DNA from: Aureimonas psammosilenae
Lineage (GTDB): Bacteria; Pseudomonadota; Alphaproteobacteria; Rhizobiales; Rhizobiaceae
Direction of reading: 5' to 3'
Length of the DNA: 64,000 nt
NCBI RefSeq assembly: GCF_009176975.1
Contig: NZ_WEZG01000003.1
Coordinates: 1 to 64,000, forward strand
The notes beneath the pieces were generated by a model, which saw only the letters and a list, made by a program, of their open reading frames with translations, made no database searches and was not told where the DNA came from. This document shows, one piece after another, positions 23,767 to 32,907 of this stretch; within the stretch, counting starts at the first letter, position 1, and every line of letters begins with the position of its first letter. A program made the translations under genes and the position numbers.

Positions 23767-23861
23767 GGCTGGAAAGGGGCAATCCAATCCGGGCCGGCAA
23801 GGCGTCCGCATCTTCGATGCGGCGGCTTCGTGCGGCCGTCGATACAACTTCAGGTTAGTCT

Positions 23862-24752
23862 TTGGGGCACGCGTCCGACAATCACAGGTATTTTCTGCGG
23901 AGCGGCAGTCTTGCGCCCTATGCGGAATCGACCCGGAACGGATCGGGTGTCCTGAACGATTGCGATGCGTTTCTGTCAGAAATCGAGGCACGGTGCGGCA
24001 AGGACGCTGCGTCGCTCTTCGCCCGTCCCTACGTGACGAATGCGCCCGGCGGCGGCCAAGCTTCAGTCTCCTGGTACACAGATATCGACGGCACTGCGGT
24101 TCGCTGGATCGACCTCGATCCGCAAACGCGTCAACAAGCGGCCGAGGACATCAAGGCGGCGGTCGCGGCGCTGGAACCGGTTCTTCACGATCCGTCCTTG
24201 GGTCCGAGCGTCCAGCGCGCCTTGAATGTCGCTGACCTCCCGCGCGATCTCCTTCTTGTCGGGGGCAAGCCAGTTCTGACCAACTGGGGTCTCCTGCCGG
24301 TCGAGATCGCGGGCGACGAGGGACGAAGGCAGGTCCATTGGGAACGAGGGCTCGGCTCGATCCTGGCTTGGAGCGCCCCGCCGCCCTTCGCAGATGCCGA
24401 CCCGGAAATGGTGCCGTTCGGGCCTTCCTCGACGGATGTATCATCAAATGTCGGCGTTTCGCCCGAAGCCCACGTCGAAGCGGCCGGTTCGACGCAGGCA
24501 GCCGTTCCATTTCCTACACCCACGCGAATGACGGTCGGCAGAACACTTCCGAACTGGATCTGGCCTGCCGCCGCGTCCGGCGTGGTTCTCCTCGCGATCC
24601 TTCTGCTTCTGTTCGTTCCGCGCCTCGGCCTCCTGAGCACCGCGTTCCGCAACGGTGGCATCGAGGACCAGTTCGCCGCTCTGGAGCAGCGCGCGACGCT
24701 TCTGCGGACTGGCCTCGCCTCGGACTTTTGCACCGAGCCCGCCCGGCCATGA
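23862..24752 (+). CDS. SrfA-like single-pass membrane protein (short paralogue)
   Basis: 296 residues beginning at a TTG at 23862; an in-frame TAG directly upstream excludes a longer protein. Residues about 30-145 form a domain (GKDAASLFARPYV, SVSWYTDIDG, GGKPVLTNWG) shared with the next gene. A proline-rich linker, one membrane helix (about 232-253) and a short tail with a possible coiled coil follow. Its TGA overlaps the ATG of the next gene (ATGA), so expression is coupled. It lacks the C-terminal beta-domain of its neighbour. I assign it to the SrfA family by position before srfB and by resemblance; this is tentative. Confidence 0.6.
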   Translation: MGHASDNHRYFLRSGSLAPYAESTRNGSGVLNDCDAFLSEIEARCGKDAASLFARPYVTNAPGGGQASVSWYTDIDGTAVRWIDLDPQTRQQAAEDIKAAVAALEPVLHDPSLGPSVQRALNVADLPRDLLLVGGKPVLTNWGLLPVEIAGDEGRRQVHWERGLGSILAWSAPPPFADADPEMVPFGPSSTDVSSNVGVSPEAHVEAAGSTQAAVPFPTPTRMTVGRTLPNWIWPAAASGVVLLAILLLLFVPRLGLLSTAFRNGGIEDQFAALEQRATLLRTGLASDFCTEPARP

Positions 24753-26047
24753 GAAGCATCCGCCTCGCGACCACGATGCTGCATTCCCTGCGTCCGGTCG
24801 GCACCGGCGCGGAGCGCGACCATGGCCTTCTGACCGACGTGCTGCGCCGCGAGTTCGGGGCGGATGCCGCAACGCTCCTTGCCGAACCGGTCGCAGCGCA
24901 GGACGGTTCGAAGATCGACTGGTACGTTTCCGCTGACGAGCGCCCCGTTCCATCGACGGACCTTTCCGAAGACGAACGCGCCTCGCTTCTCGACAAGCTG
25001 GAAAAGCGCAAGGCGGACATCGCCGTTCTGGCGGACAAGCTCGAACGAGGCTCGCAAACCGACCGGGATGCTGCCCGCGCCCTTCGCCACGCCATGGTGA
25101 TCCCCGGACCGGACGCGATCTACCGCGTGAAGGGCGATCCAGTGCTCGTCGCCTGGGGATATCGGGAAGCCGGCCGGCCGAACTACGAAAGTGGTCTGAA
25201 GGCCGCGGCCGGAGCAAAGGCAGCAGCAGCGCACTCCCTTCCGCCCATGGCAGCGACCATGCCGATGCCGGCAGCGGGTGTTTTGCCCACGACGTCGGCG
25301 ACTAGATGGAGATGGCAGAGCCTCGCCGCCCTTTTGTGGCTGGTTCTGGCTTTTCTCGTTCTCGTCTTCCTATGGCTGCTCCTCACTGCCTTTCCAACTT
25401 GGCGCCTGCCCTTCATGCCAACCTTTCCAGGGTTCGGCACGGTCTCACTCACCGCTCCGTCGATCGCAGTGGACCCGGCGAGGCTCGATGCCCTTCGCCT
25501 CGAAATCGCGACGCTCGAAAGGCGAACGGCCGACGCGCGGAACTCCTGCCTCGTGGAAGCCGGACGCGCTAATGCCCCGACCCTTCCTGAAACCGTCACG
25601 CAGCGGATCGATCGCTCGGGCGCTCAAGGAGGGGCGTTGCAGGTCTCGCTGACTTGGGACGGGCCGGCGGACCTCGATCTTTCCGCTTTCTGCCCGAATG
25701 GCGCGCGCATCGATTTCGGCCATCCCGCGCTTTGTGGCGGCCGCCTGGATGTCGACGCCAATGCCGGCGTGCCGACCCGTTCGCCGGTCGAGAACATCTT
25801 CTGGGCCGACGGCGCGGCCATTCCCGCCGAGGTGCCGGTCGGCGTCACCTATTACGGCGATCACGGCGATCCACGCGCCGAGATCCCTTATCGCCTGCGC
25901 ATCCGCCGCTCGGTGACCGATACGGCGACCGGGGAAGTCATCGCCAACGACGAGTTCGTCGACGGCGTCGCCCGCCGCACCGAAATCGGCCGCACCCAGA
26001 TCCCGCGCCGGATCGAAACCACTCCCGCAGTCGAAGTCCAGCGATGA
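24749..26047 (+). CDS. srfA: SrfA-like membrane protein with C-terminal YfaP-like beta domain
   Basis: 432 residues. The ATG at 24749 overlaps the preceding stop. The N-terminal domain (about 25-140: GADAATLLAEPV, SKIDWYVSAD, KGDPVLVAWG) is paralogous to the previous protein. A membrane helix lies at about 190-212, then a coiled stretch, and from about 308 a beta domain with SLTWDGPADLDLSAFCPNG, GGRLDVDANAG and SPVENIFWADG. This resembles the YfaP/DUF2135-type fold and would lie in the periplasm. The stop overlaps the srfB start. SrfA is named after Salmonella SsrB-regulated factor A; its biochemical role is unknown. Confidence 0.6.
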   Translation: MRSIRLATTMLHSLRPVGTGAERDHGLLTDVLRREFGADAATLLAEPVAAQDGSKIDWYVSADERPVPSTDLSEDERASLLDKLEKRKADIAVLADKLERGSQTDRDAARALRHAMVIPGPDAIYRVKGDPVLVAWGYREAGRPNYESGLKAAAGAKAAAAHSLPPMAATMPMPAAGVLPTTSATRWRWQSLAALLWLVLAFLVLVFLWLLLTAFPTWRLPFMPTFPGFGTVSLTAPSIAVDPARLDALRLEIATLERRTADARNSCLVEAGRANAPTLPETVTQRIDRSGAQGGALQVSLTWDGPADLDLSAFCPNGARIDFGHPALCGGRLDVDANAGVPTRSPVENIFWADGAAIPAEVPVGVTYYGDHGDPRAEIPYRLRIRRSVTDTATGEVIANDEFVDGVARRTEIGRTQIPRRIETTPAVEVQR

Positions 26048-29000
26048 CAGAGCCCGCCGAAATCGTTCTGGTGCCTCATTCCGGCATCCAGTTCGTTACC
26101 ATTCCCTTCGATGTCGAGCGTATCGGACGCTTCGATCGCCCCTTCATCGAGCGCCGTATCGAGGGCGAGGAGATCGACGGGCGCGCTGTCTGGCGGCTCC
26201 TTCCTGCCTGGAACGAGAGCAATCCCGGCGAGGACCATCCGCACGGCTCGGAGAATGACGATCGCGAATATTCGGTCGGCAAGGCGAAGGCGCTCGATCC
26301 TTTCCTGAACGAGTGGGTGCCCCTGCCCTACCTTCGGCTGCGGCGCGGTCGCGACCAGAAGGGGCAGGAACTCTACGACAAGGGGCCGACGAACTGGGCA
26401 CGCGTCCGCGTGGTTAAGGCACCGGCTTGCGCTCAGCCCGATGCCCCGAGCCACCTCGCGGTCTTCGCCTTCGACACCGGGCTTGAAGCCGAAAACGACG
26501 AGGAGCGCGCGGCTTCCGGTGCGCCCTACACGACGCCGACCGTGGGCGATGCCGGCAATTCGCAGGAGTTCCGCCTCGTGTCGCGGATCGCGACGAACGG
26601 CTGGTTCCTGTCCGATCCGCAACCGCGCGAAGGGCATGTCGAGGATTTCCAGACCTGGGTTCTCGCCTGGGTCGAGAAGCTTTTCATCGATCAGCGGAAG
26701 CGGGATCTTGGCCGCGCGCTGCGCGAGGACGACCTTCGCAACGCGCTGGAACATGCCGCCCGGTGGTTCGCGTTCGTCGGCCTGCTGGATGCCGGCTGCC
26801 AAGCGCCGCGCGTGCGCTTCGTGGATACGGTGACGGACCAGGCGTCGATCCGCCCGGTGCTGGTCGATCTCGTGCTCGACATCGGCAACAGCCGCACCTG
26901 CGGCCTCCTCGTGGAGAACTATCCGAACGAGGATGCGGTCGATCTCAACAATTCCGCGATCCTGCGCTTACGCGATCTGGCGAGGCCTGAACTCGTCCAT
27001 GGCGAGCCCTTCGACAGCCATGTGGAGTTCTCGCAGGCCCATTTCGGCCCCGAGGATCTGTCGCGCCGGTCGGGCCGCGCGCGCGCTTTCTTCTGGCCGA
27101 GCCTCGTGCGCGTCGGCCCGGAAGCCGGGCGCTTACGCTCGGTGAAGGGCGGCACGGCGGCGGTCGGCGGCATGTCGAGCCCGAAGCGCTACCTTTGGGA
27201 CATCGCCTCCGTGAACCAGCCATGGCGCTTTCCGCGCGCCGACTACGCGGCGGACGGCACCGCCCCGCCGATCAGCCGCATCGCCCGTCCCTATCTCAAC
27301 CGCTTCGGCGACGTGATCTCGCAGGTCCGCAAGGACAAGCGGCTTTATTCGCGCCTCCACGGGCGAAAGGCCGGAGCCGATCTCGACAAGGGCAGCCCGT
27401 CGCTCTCCTATTCGCGCTCGTCCCTCTACGGGCTGATGCTGGCGGAAATCGTCTGGCAGGCCTTCGTTTCGATCAACAACCCGCAGGTGCGCGCCGGGCG
27501 CAAGCAAAGCGGCGCGCCGAGACGCCTGCGGCGGATCATCCTGACGCTGCCTTCCGCCCTGCCGACGCAGGAACAGCGCCTGATGAAGTCGCGGGCGGAA
27601 GGCGCGGTCGCGCTTCTATGGGACCTGATGGGCTGGAGCGGCGGCGGCGCGATCCGGATGCAGCGCCCGCTCGTGGAAGTCTCGTGGGACGAGGCGACCT
27701 GCGTCCAGCTCGTCTGGCTGTACAGCGAGATCGCCCGCAAGTTCGGCGGCCGCATCCGCGATTATTTCGAACTGGCGGGCCAAACCCGGCCACGCTTCGA
27801 GCCGAACGCGCAGCCGCGCGCCGACGCGAAGCCGGAGCCCTCGCTGCGCGTCGCTTCCATCGATATCGGCGGCGGCACCACCGATCTGATGATCACGACC
27901 TATTTCCAGGACGACGACCGGGCGCTCGTTCCCGTCCAGACCTTTCGCGAGGGGATCGGCGTCGCAGGCGACGATGTCGTGCGGGCGGTGATCGAGCGTT
28001 GCGTGCTGCCGGCCATCGGGGACGCCCTGCGCGAGCGCGGCCAGCGCGACATCCGCGCGCTTTTGAACGAGCTTTTCGGCGGCGACCGGTCCGACATGGC
28101 CGAGCAGGTCAAGGATCGCCGGCGCGAGATCGTGTTGAAGGTCCTGACGCCCGCCGCCCTAGCCATCATGGCACTCTACGAAGTCTCCGGCGCCGAGCGC
28201 TACGAGAGCGTCACGACGCGCCCTCTCGATGAACTCGTACCCGCCCTCGCCGCGATGGACGACATGGATCTGTCCTATGTGACGGATGCGTTGCGGGCAC
28301 GTGGCACGGACGGCTTCGACCTCCGCGCCGTGTCCGTACCGCTCGATTTCAACCGGGTGCGCGGGGCTATTCGGGAAACGCTTGGCCCGTCGCTGGCCTG
28401 CCTCGCCGAAGCGGTGGCGCATTTCGATTGCGATCGCCTGCTTCTTTCGGGTCGGCCGTCGCGCCTGCCGGCGATCGAGGAATTCATGCTCGATCATCTG
28501 GCCGTTACGCCCGACCGGCTCCAGCCGCTGCATCGCTATCGCGTCGACGTCTGGTATCCGTTCCGCAGCCGCGACTCGATGACGATCGGCGATCCGAAGA
28601 CCACGGCTGCCGTGGGTGCCATGCTCTGCGCGCTGGCCGAAGGCACGCTCGTCAACTTCATGCTCCAGACGAACCGCCTGCAACTGCGCTCCACCGCGCG
28701 CTACGTCGGTGAACTCGGCTCGGACGGCATTCTCGCCGAGGATCGCGTCCTTTTCACCGCCGACGACCTGACCCGGCGCGACGGGACCTCGTCCGCCAAG
28801 CGGATGCGCGTCCATGCCGCGTCGCGCATCGGCTACCGCCAGCTTCGCCACGCCCGCTGGATCACCTCCCCGCTTTATCGCCTGCGAATGAACGAGAACT
28901 CCGCGTCGATCCCGAAGCCGATCGAGGTGGTCGTCGGCCGCGAGGTCGAGATCGAAGCGACGGAGGATCGCGCCGCCCTCCTCGACCAGGAAGCCTCCAA

Positions 29001-29142
29001 GGAGGAACTGGCGGTGATCGAGGCGACCGACGCGAACGGGGCGGATGTCCGCCCCTCCATGAGCCTGTCCTTCTGCACCATGCCGCTCGACGACCGATCC
29101 AGCGAATACTGGCTGGAGTCGGGCACGCTGACGGTTCTTTGA
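26044..29142 (+). CDS. srfB: SrfB-family protein with actin/Hsp70-fold ATPase motifs
   Basis: 1032 residues from the ATG at 26044, which overlaps the previous stop by four bases. Length and position fit the virulence factor SrfB family. Two phosphate-binding loops of the actin/Hsp70/ParM superfamily are visible: DIGNSRTCGLLV (279-290) and DIGGGTTDL (607-615). No signal peptide or membrane helix is apparent, so it is probably cytosolic, working at the membrane with the SrfA-like proteins. Salmonella srfB was defined as an SsrB-regulated gene; molecular function is not established. Twelve bases separate it from srfC. Confidence 0.85.
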   Translation: MTEPAEIVLVPHSGIQFVTIPFDVERIGRFDRPFIERRIEGEEIDGRAVWRLLPAWNESNPGEDHPHGSENDDREYSVGKAKALDPFLNEWVPLPYLRLRRGRDQKGQELYDKGPTNWARVRVVKAPACAQPDAPSHLAVFAFDTGLEAENDEERAASGAPYTTPTVGDAGNSQEFRLVSRIATNGWFLSDPQPREGHVEDFQTWVLAWVEKLFIDQRKRDLGRALREDDLRNALEHAARWFAFVGLLDAGCQAPRVRFVDTVTDQASIRPVLVDLVLDIGNSRTCGLLVENYPNEDAVDLNNSAILRLRDLARPELVHGEPFDSHVEFSQAHFGPEDLSRRSGRARAFFWPSLVRVGPEAGRLRSVKGGTAAVGGMSSPKRYLWDIASVNQPWRFPRADYAADGTAPPISRIARPYLNRFGDVISQVRKDKRLYSRLHGRKAGADLDKGSPSLSYSRSSLYGLMLAEIVWQAFVSINNPQVRAGRKQSGAPRRLRRIILTLPSALPTQEQRLMKSRAEGAVALLWDLMGWSGGGAIRMQRPLVEVSWDEATCVQLVWLYSEIARKFGGRIRDYFELAGQTRPRFEPNAQPRADAKPEPSLRVASIDIGGGTTDLMITTYFQDDDRALVPVQTFREGIGVAGDDVVRAVIERCVLPAIGDALRERGQRDIRALLNELFGGDRSDMAEQVKDRRREIVLKVLTPAALAIMALYEVSGAERYESVTTRPLDELVPALAAMDDMDLSYVTDALRARGTDGFDLRAVSVPLDFNRVRGAIRETLGPSLACLAEAVAHFDCDRLLLSGRPSRLPAIEEFMLDHLAVTPDRLQPLHRYRVDVWYPFRSRDSMTIGDPKTTAAVGAMLCALAEGTLVNFMLQTNRLQLRSTARYVGELGSDGILAEDRVLFTADDLTRRDGTSSAKRMRVHAASRIGYRQLRHARWITSPLYRLRMNENSASIPKPIEVVVGREVEIEATEDRAALLDQEASKEELAVIEATDANGADVRPSMSLSFCTMPLDDRSSEYWLESGTLTVL

Positions 29143-29154
29143 CGGAGGTCGGCG

Positions 29155-31833
29155 ATGACTGCACATGGTGATCTGGGCTCCAGCGCACGAGCGGTGGGGG
29201 AGGCTGCGCGCGGCGGTCTCGACTGGCTGGCCGCTCCGGGCAATCGCGCTCTCGTCGGCGCCCATGGCCCCCGCGTCGAGCGCGAGTTGCGGCTCGGCGC
29301 GGTTCTGGCGCGAAGGCTGGCCGATGCGGCGGAGCGGCCGATGGCGGTCGCCGTCTTCGGCGCGAGCCAGGTCGGCAAATCTCACCTGATCTCGGTTCTC
29401 GCCCGCAAGGGTGACGCCCTCTTCGCCCGCTTTCCCGGCATGGCCGAGCCCGTCAACTACATCACCACGATCAACCCGGATCGCGGCAAGGAAGCGACGG
29501 GTCTCGTCACGCGCTTCACGGTTCGGCCCAGTCCCCCCGGTCCGGCGGGGTTTCCGGTTCACCTGCGCCTTCTCGGGCATGGCGACATCGTGAAGATCCT
29601 CGCCAACGCTTATTTCTTCGACGGCATGCCGGGCCGCTACGAGACGTGGCCGGAACGCGAGGAGATCGAAGCGTTTCTCACGCCCTTCCGCGCCGAGGCG
29701 CTTGGGGCCACCGGCGCGAATGGTCTGAGTGTCGAGGATGTCTGGGACCTCGAAGACTATTTCCGGAAGCATCTCGGCGAGTTCGAGCTGACGAAGCGGC
29801 TCGGCAGTTTCTGGCATTTGGCGGCGGAGATCGCGCCTCGACTGGCATTGCCGAGGCTTGCTGAGTTCCTGTCGCTGCTTTGGGGGCGTCACCGGGCGAT
29901 CACCGACGTTTATCTGATGCTCGTCTCCGGCCTCCAGCGGCTCGGCTTCGCAGCGGAAGCCTACGCGCCCTTTGCCGCCATCGACATCCGCACACCCGGC
30001 GCCAAAAGCATTCTCGATGTCGAGGCGCTGAACGATCTGGTGGATGCCGACGCGCCGCGATTGACGCTCAGCACCGCCGCCGGCATCGGGGCGGACCTGC
30101 CGCGTCCGGTCGTCACCGCGCTGACGGCCGAACTGGTAATGACGCTCGCCGAGAAGCCCTGGGACTTCTTCGAGCGCACCGATCTCCTCGATTTTCCCGG
30201 CTATCGCACGCGCGGCCTGCCGCAAGGCGGCGATGGCGAGGAGACCGGCGGCCTCGCCGCCCATCTCGCGGCGTCCCCACGGGAAACCATCGCCGCGCTG
30301 ATCCTGCGCGGCAAGGTCGAATACCTGTTCCAGCGCTACGCCGCGGAACAGGAAATCACCGCGATGCTGCTTTGCGTGAAGGAGAGCAATCTCGACGTCG
30401 CGCAGCTTGCCGACGTGGTGGCGAACTGGGTGGGCACGACCCATGGCCCCCGGCCCGCCGATCGCGTCAGTAAGGTCCCGCTCCTGTTCTTCGTCTTCAC
30501 CCGCTTCGACCTGCATTTCGAAAAGAAGACAAGCGATTCCGCCATGGGACTGGCAACCCGGTTCGAGGGCCGGATGCTGGCGTCCCTCCTGAAGCCTTTC
30601 GGTTCCGGCAACGAGACCTGGGTGCGCCGTTGGACGCCCGACGCGACCTTCCGCAACAGCTATCTGATGCGCAACCCGAATGTCATGAACGGCGAGATGT
30701 TCGCCTTCGAGGGCCAGCGGGAGATCGCGGTCCGGCCGGATCGGACGGAATGGGTGGCGGCGCTTCGCCAGGGCTTCGTGGAGGCGCCCGGCGTGCGCGA
30801 CCACTTCGCCGACCCCGTTCTCGCCTTCGACGAAATGATGCGTCTCAACGATGGCGGCGCAGGCCATATCGCCCGCAATCTCGCGCCCGTCTGTGATCCG
30901 GCGGTGAAGAAGCGGCAGGTTTCCGACCGTCTTTCACGCCTTGTCGCCGGCCTCATCCAGTGCTTGCGCCCATTCTACACGGCAACAGACCTCGACAAGC
31001 GCCTTCTCGAGCGGCAGGCCGTCGCGCGCCGCGTCGCGGAAGCCTTGTATCATTGCGGCGAACATCACGGACGGTTCGGCACGCTTCTCGGCGGACTGAC
31101 GGTGGATGCCGCGATCATCTCCGACAGGCTCTACGAGTCGCTCCTCGCCACGAACGGGCGTCCAGCCGAGAGCGCTCCGACCCCGTCGCCTGGAACTCCG
31201 CGTCGGCGACGCCCGTGGGAAGCCGAGGAACCCGAGGCGGCTCCGGTGGCGGTCGCGACGACCCCGATCCACAGCCCTGAGATGGTTCTGGCGCAGGCGG
31301 CGTTCACCGAATGGACCGAACGGCTTTATGTCCGCGCCGCCGACCCTCATTTCGCGCGCGAGACCGGCGTCGAGAACGATCTTCTGCGTGAGCTCGTGGA
31401 CGACATCGTGCTCGCCGCGCGCCGGCTCGACCTCACCGAGCGTTTAAGCGATTCCATCCGTCGCATCACCTTCCGCGACCGGCGCGACGAGCAGGTGGCG
31501 AAAGCGACCCTCGTTGCCGAGCGGCTGCTGAACGGCTTCCTCGGCGATCTCGGCACGTCCCTGATGCCGGCCGAAGCGCGGGCGATGAACACGATGGCCG
31601 AGCCGGAGCGACCGGTCTTCGCGCCGCGCCCGATCGCCTTCGACGCAGATGGCATCGGTCCCGAGCCGGAACCGCACGCGCTGCGCTTCTTGGACGACTG
31701 GGTCTGCGCTTACCTGCATCTGTCCCGCGAAAACGCCCTCGGATCGGACGGGTTGAAGATCGATCCTGTGGAGAACGCGCGGCTCGGCGCGGTGTTGTCC
31801 GCTCTCGAATCCTCGCGCGTCGGGGAGGCCTGA
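29155..31833 (+). CDS. srfC: SrfC-family protein with dynamin-like GTPase motifs
   Basis: 892 residues from the ATG at 29155, with a strong GGAGGT eight bases upstream. Family: putative virulence factor SrfC. G-protein motifs are readable: G1 GASQVGKS (69-76), a likely G2 threonine in KEATGLVTRF, G3 DFPG (346-349) and a G4-like TRFD (449-452). The C-terminal half is helical, as in bacterial dynamin-like proteins. There is no signal peptide. Its stop is three bases before the next ATG. The GTPase reading is my inference from motif order; the family is usually annotated only as a virulence factor. Confidence 0.82.
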   Translation: MTAHGDLGSSARAVGEAARGGLDWLAAPGNRALVGAHGPRVERELRLGAVLARRLADAAERPMAVAVFGASQVGKSHLISVLARKGDALFARFPGMAEPVNYITTINPDRGKEATGLVTRFTVRPSPPGPAGFPVHLRLLGHGDIVKILANAYFFDGMPGRYETWPEREEIEAFLTPFRAEALGATGANGLSVEDVWDLEDYFRKHLGEFELTKRLGSFWHLAAEIAPRLALPRLAEFLSLLWGRHRAITDVYLMLVSGLQRLGFAAEAYAPFAAIDIRTPGAKSILDVEALNDLVDADAPRLTLSTAAGIGADLPRPVVTALTAELVMTLAEKPWDFFERTDLLDFPGYRTRGLPQGGDGEETGGLAAHLAASPRETIAALILRGKVEYLFQRYAAEQEITAMLLCVKESNLDVAQLADVVANWVGTTHGPRPADRVSKVPLLFFVFTRFDLHFEKKTSDSAMGLATRFEGRMLASLLKPFGSGNETWVRRWTPDATFRNSYLMRNPNVMNGEMFAFEGQREIAVRPDRTEWVAALRQGFVEAPGVRDHFADPVLAFDEMMRLNDGGAGHIARNLAPVCDPAVKKRQVSDRLSRLVAGLIQCLRPFYTATDLDKRLLERQAVARRVAEALYHCGEHHGRFGTLLGGLTVDAAIISDRLYESLLATNGRPAESAPTPSPGTPRRRRPWEAEEPEAAPVAVATTPIHSPEMVLAQAAFTEWTERLYVRAADPHFARETGVENDLLRELVDDIVLAARRLDLTERLSDSIRRITFRDRRDEQVAKATLVAERLLNGFLGDLGTSLMPAEARAMNTMAEPERPVFAPRPIAFDADGIGPEPEPHALRFLDDWVCAYLHLSRENALGSDGLKIDPVENARLGAVLSALESSRVGEA

Positions 31834-31836
31834 TCG

Positions 31837-32907
31837 ATGGCCGCCGAGATCCGCTACGCCTCCGAGTTCGGCCCCGGCCATGCCTGGCTCATTTGTGACG
31901 CTTCTCTTCCGGCCGGTGCCGAGATCGGCATCGCCAACGAATCCGAGACCAACCGCCATCTGGGCCCGGCAGGCTGGCAAGCCGTTCCCGCATCCTTGCC
32001 GTTCGACAGGATCGAGCCCTGGAAGAACGGCAGCCGGGCGCTGCTTCGCCCTGCCATCGTCGATCGGATCAGCGACTCCTCCTATGTGACGATCACGCTC
32101 GGCAGCGAGGAGATTTTCGCCGACTTCTGGCCGTCCATTCCCCAGGGCGGCGGACGCTCCGGGCAGGCAGGCGGCGTTCTCGGCATCGCGCCCCAGCCGA
32201 CATCGGTGCCTCAACCTATCGCGGCACTGGAACCCGAAGCCGTAACGATCCCCGCGGAGCCCCAACCGGCTCCGGCACCTGAGCGACAGCGCTCGTCATG
32301 GCTCGCCATCGGCCTTCCCGCCGCAGCGGTCGTGCTCCTGCTCGGGTTCGGCGCAGCAGCCGCCTATCATTGGCGGGACGATATCGCCGGGCGATGGAAC
32401 GAGACGCTGGACTCGGCGGCGAACATCCTGCCGGCCGGCTGGCGCGACAGGCTCGGCTGGTCACCGGCACCCGAGCCGGCAGCGGCGCCTGCTCCCGTAG
32501 CTACCGATGGCGGCGATTTCGCCCTCGGACCCGATGGTTGGCGACGGCTCGTTTCCGATCCGCAGACCGAAGCCACCCGCCTCTACGATCTCGGCCGAGC
32601 GTTGCGCGAGCAGCCGAATGGCGACCGCGACCTCGGCTTTCAGGCGCTTTATGCCGCCATGCAGCGCGGCGACGCGCAGGCGCTCGCCTGGTACGGCCGC
32701 GCGAACGACCCGACGCTCGACCATCCGCCGGCCGACGCCATCGAGGCGCCCAACATCCGCCGGGCGCTGGAAGCCTACAAGGCCTCCGCTACCGCTGGAA
32801 ACGCGGACGCCACCGCCAGCTTGTCGCGTCTCTGCGATCACCTGCGCCCGAAGCGCTTCGCCGGCACGCCCGCCGAGCGAACCAGTTTTCAGGACTTCTG
32901 CTCATGA
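31837..32907 (+). CDS. Membrane-anchored protein with Sel1-like C-terminus
   Basis: 356 residues, unrecognised overall. The N-terminal part (about 1-100) is a predicted cytoplasmic domain (RYASEFGPGHAWLICD), followed by a proline/alanine-rich linker and one membrane helix at about 154-177. A periplasmic tail ends in short helical repeats resembling Sel1 units (DLGFQALYAAMQRGDAQALAWYG, then RALEAYKASATAGNADATA). It starts three bases after srfC, and its TGA overlaps the ATG of the vWA gene, so it belongs to the same operon. It may link cytosolic SrfC to periplasmic partners; inference. Confidence 0.65.
   Translation: MAAEIRYASEFGPGHAWLICDASLPAGAEIGIANESETNRHLGPAGWQAVPASLPFDRIEPWKNGSRALLRPAIVDRISDSSYVTITLGSEEIFADFWPSIPQGGGRSGQAGGVLGIAPQPTSVPQPIAALEPEAVTIPAEPQPAPAPERQRSSWLAIGLPAAAVVLLLGFGAAAAYHWRDDIAGRWNETLDSAANILPAGWRDRLGWSPAPEPAAAPAPVATDGGDFALGPDGWRRLVSDPQTEATRLYDLGRALREQPNGDRDLGFQALYAAMQRGDAQALAWYGRANDPTLDHPPADAIEAPNIRRALEAYKASATAGNADATASLSRLCDHLRPKRFAGTPAERTSFQDFCS

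Larger units (their letters stand above)
23510..23861. other. Intergenic region upstream of the Srf/Tag-like block
   Basis: 352 bases without a convincing gene. It contains the weak tRNA terminator, a short AT-rich stretch around 23700-23725 that stands out against the GC-rich surroundings, and a candidate promoter at 23738-23766. Confidence 0.55.

Noticed and set aside
23714-24235. A 173-codon plus-strand frame at the start of the Srf/Tag-like block
   Set aside because: It overlaps the SrfA-like gene in another frame, is arginine- and cysteine-rich in a shadow-like way, and has no recognisable domain.
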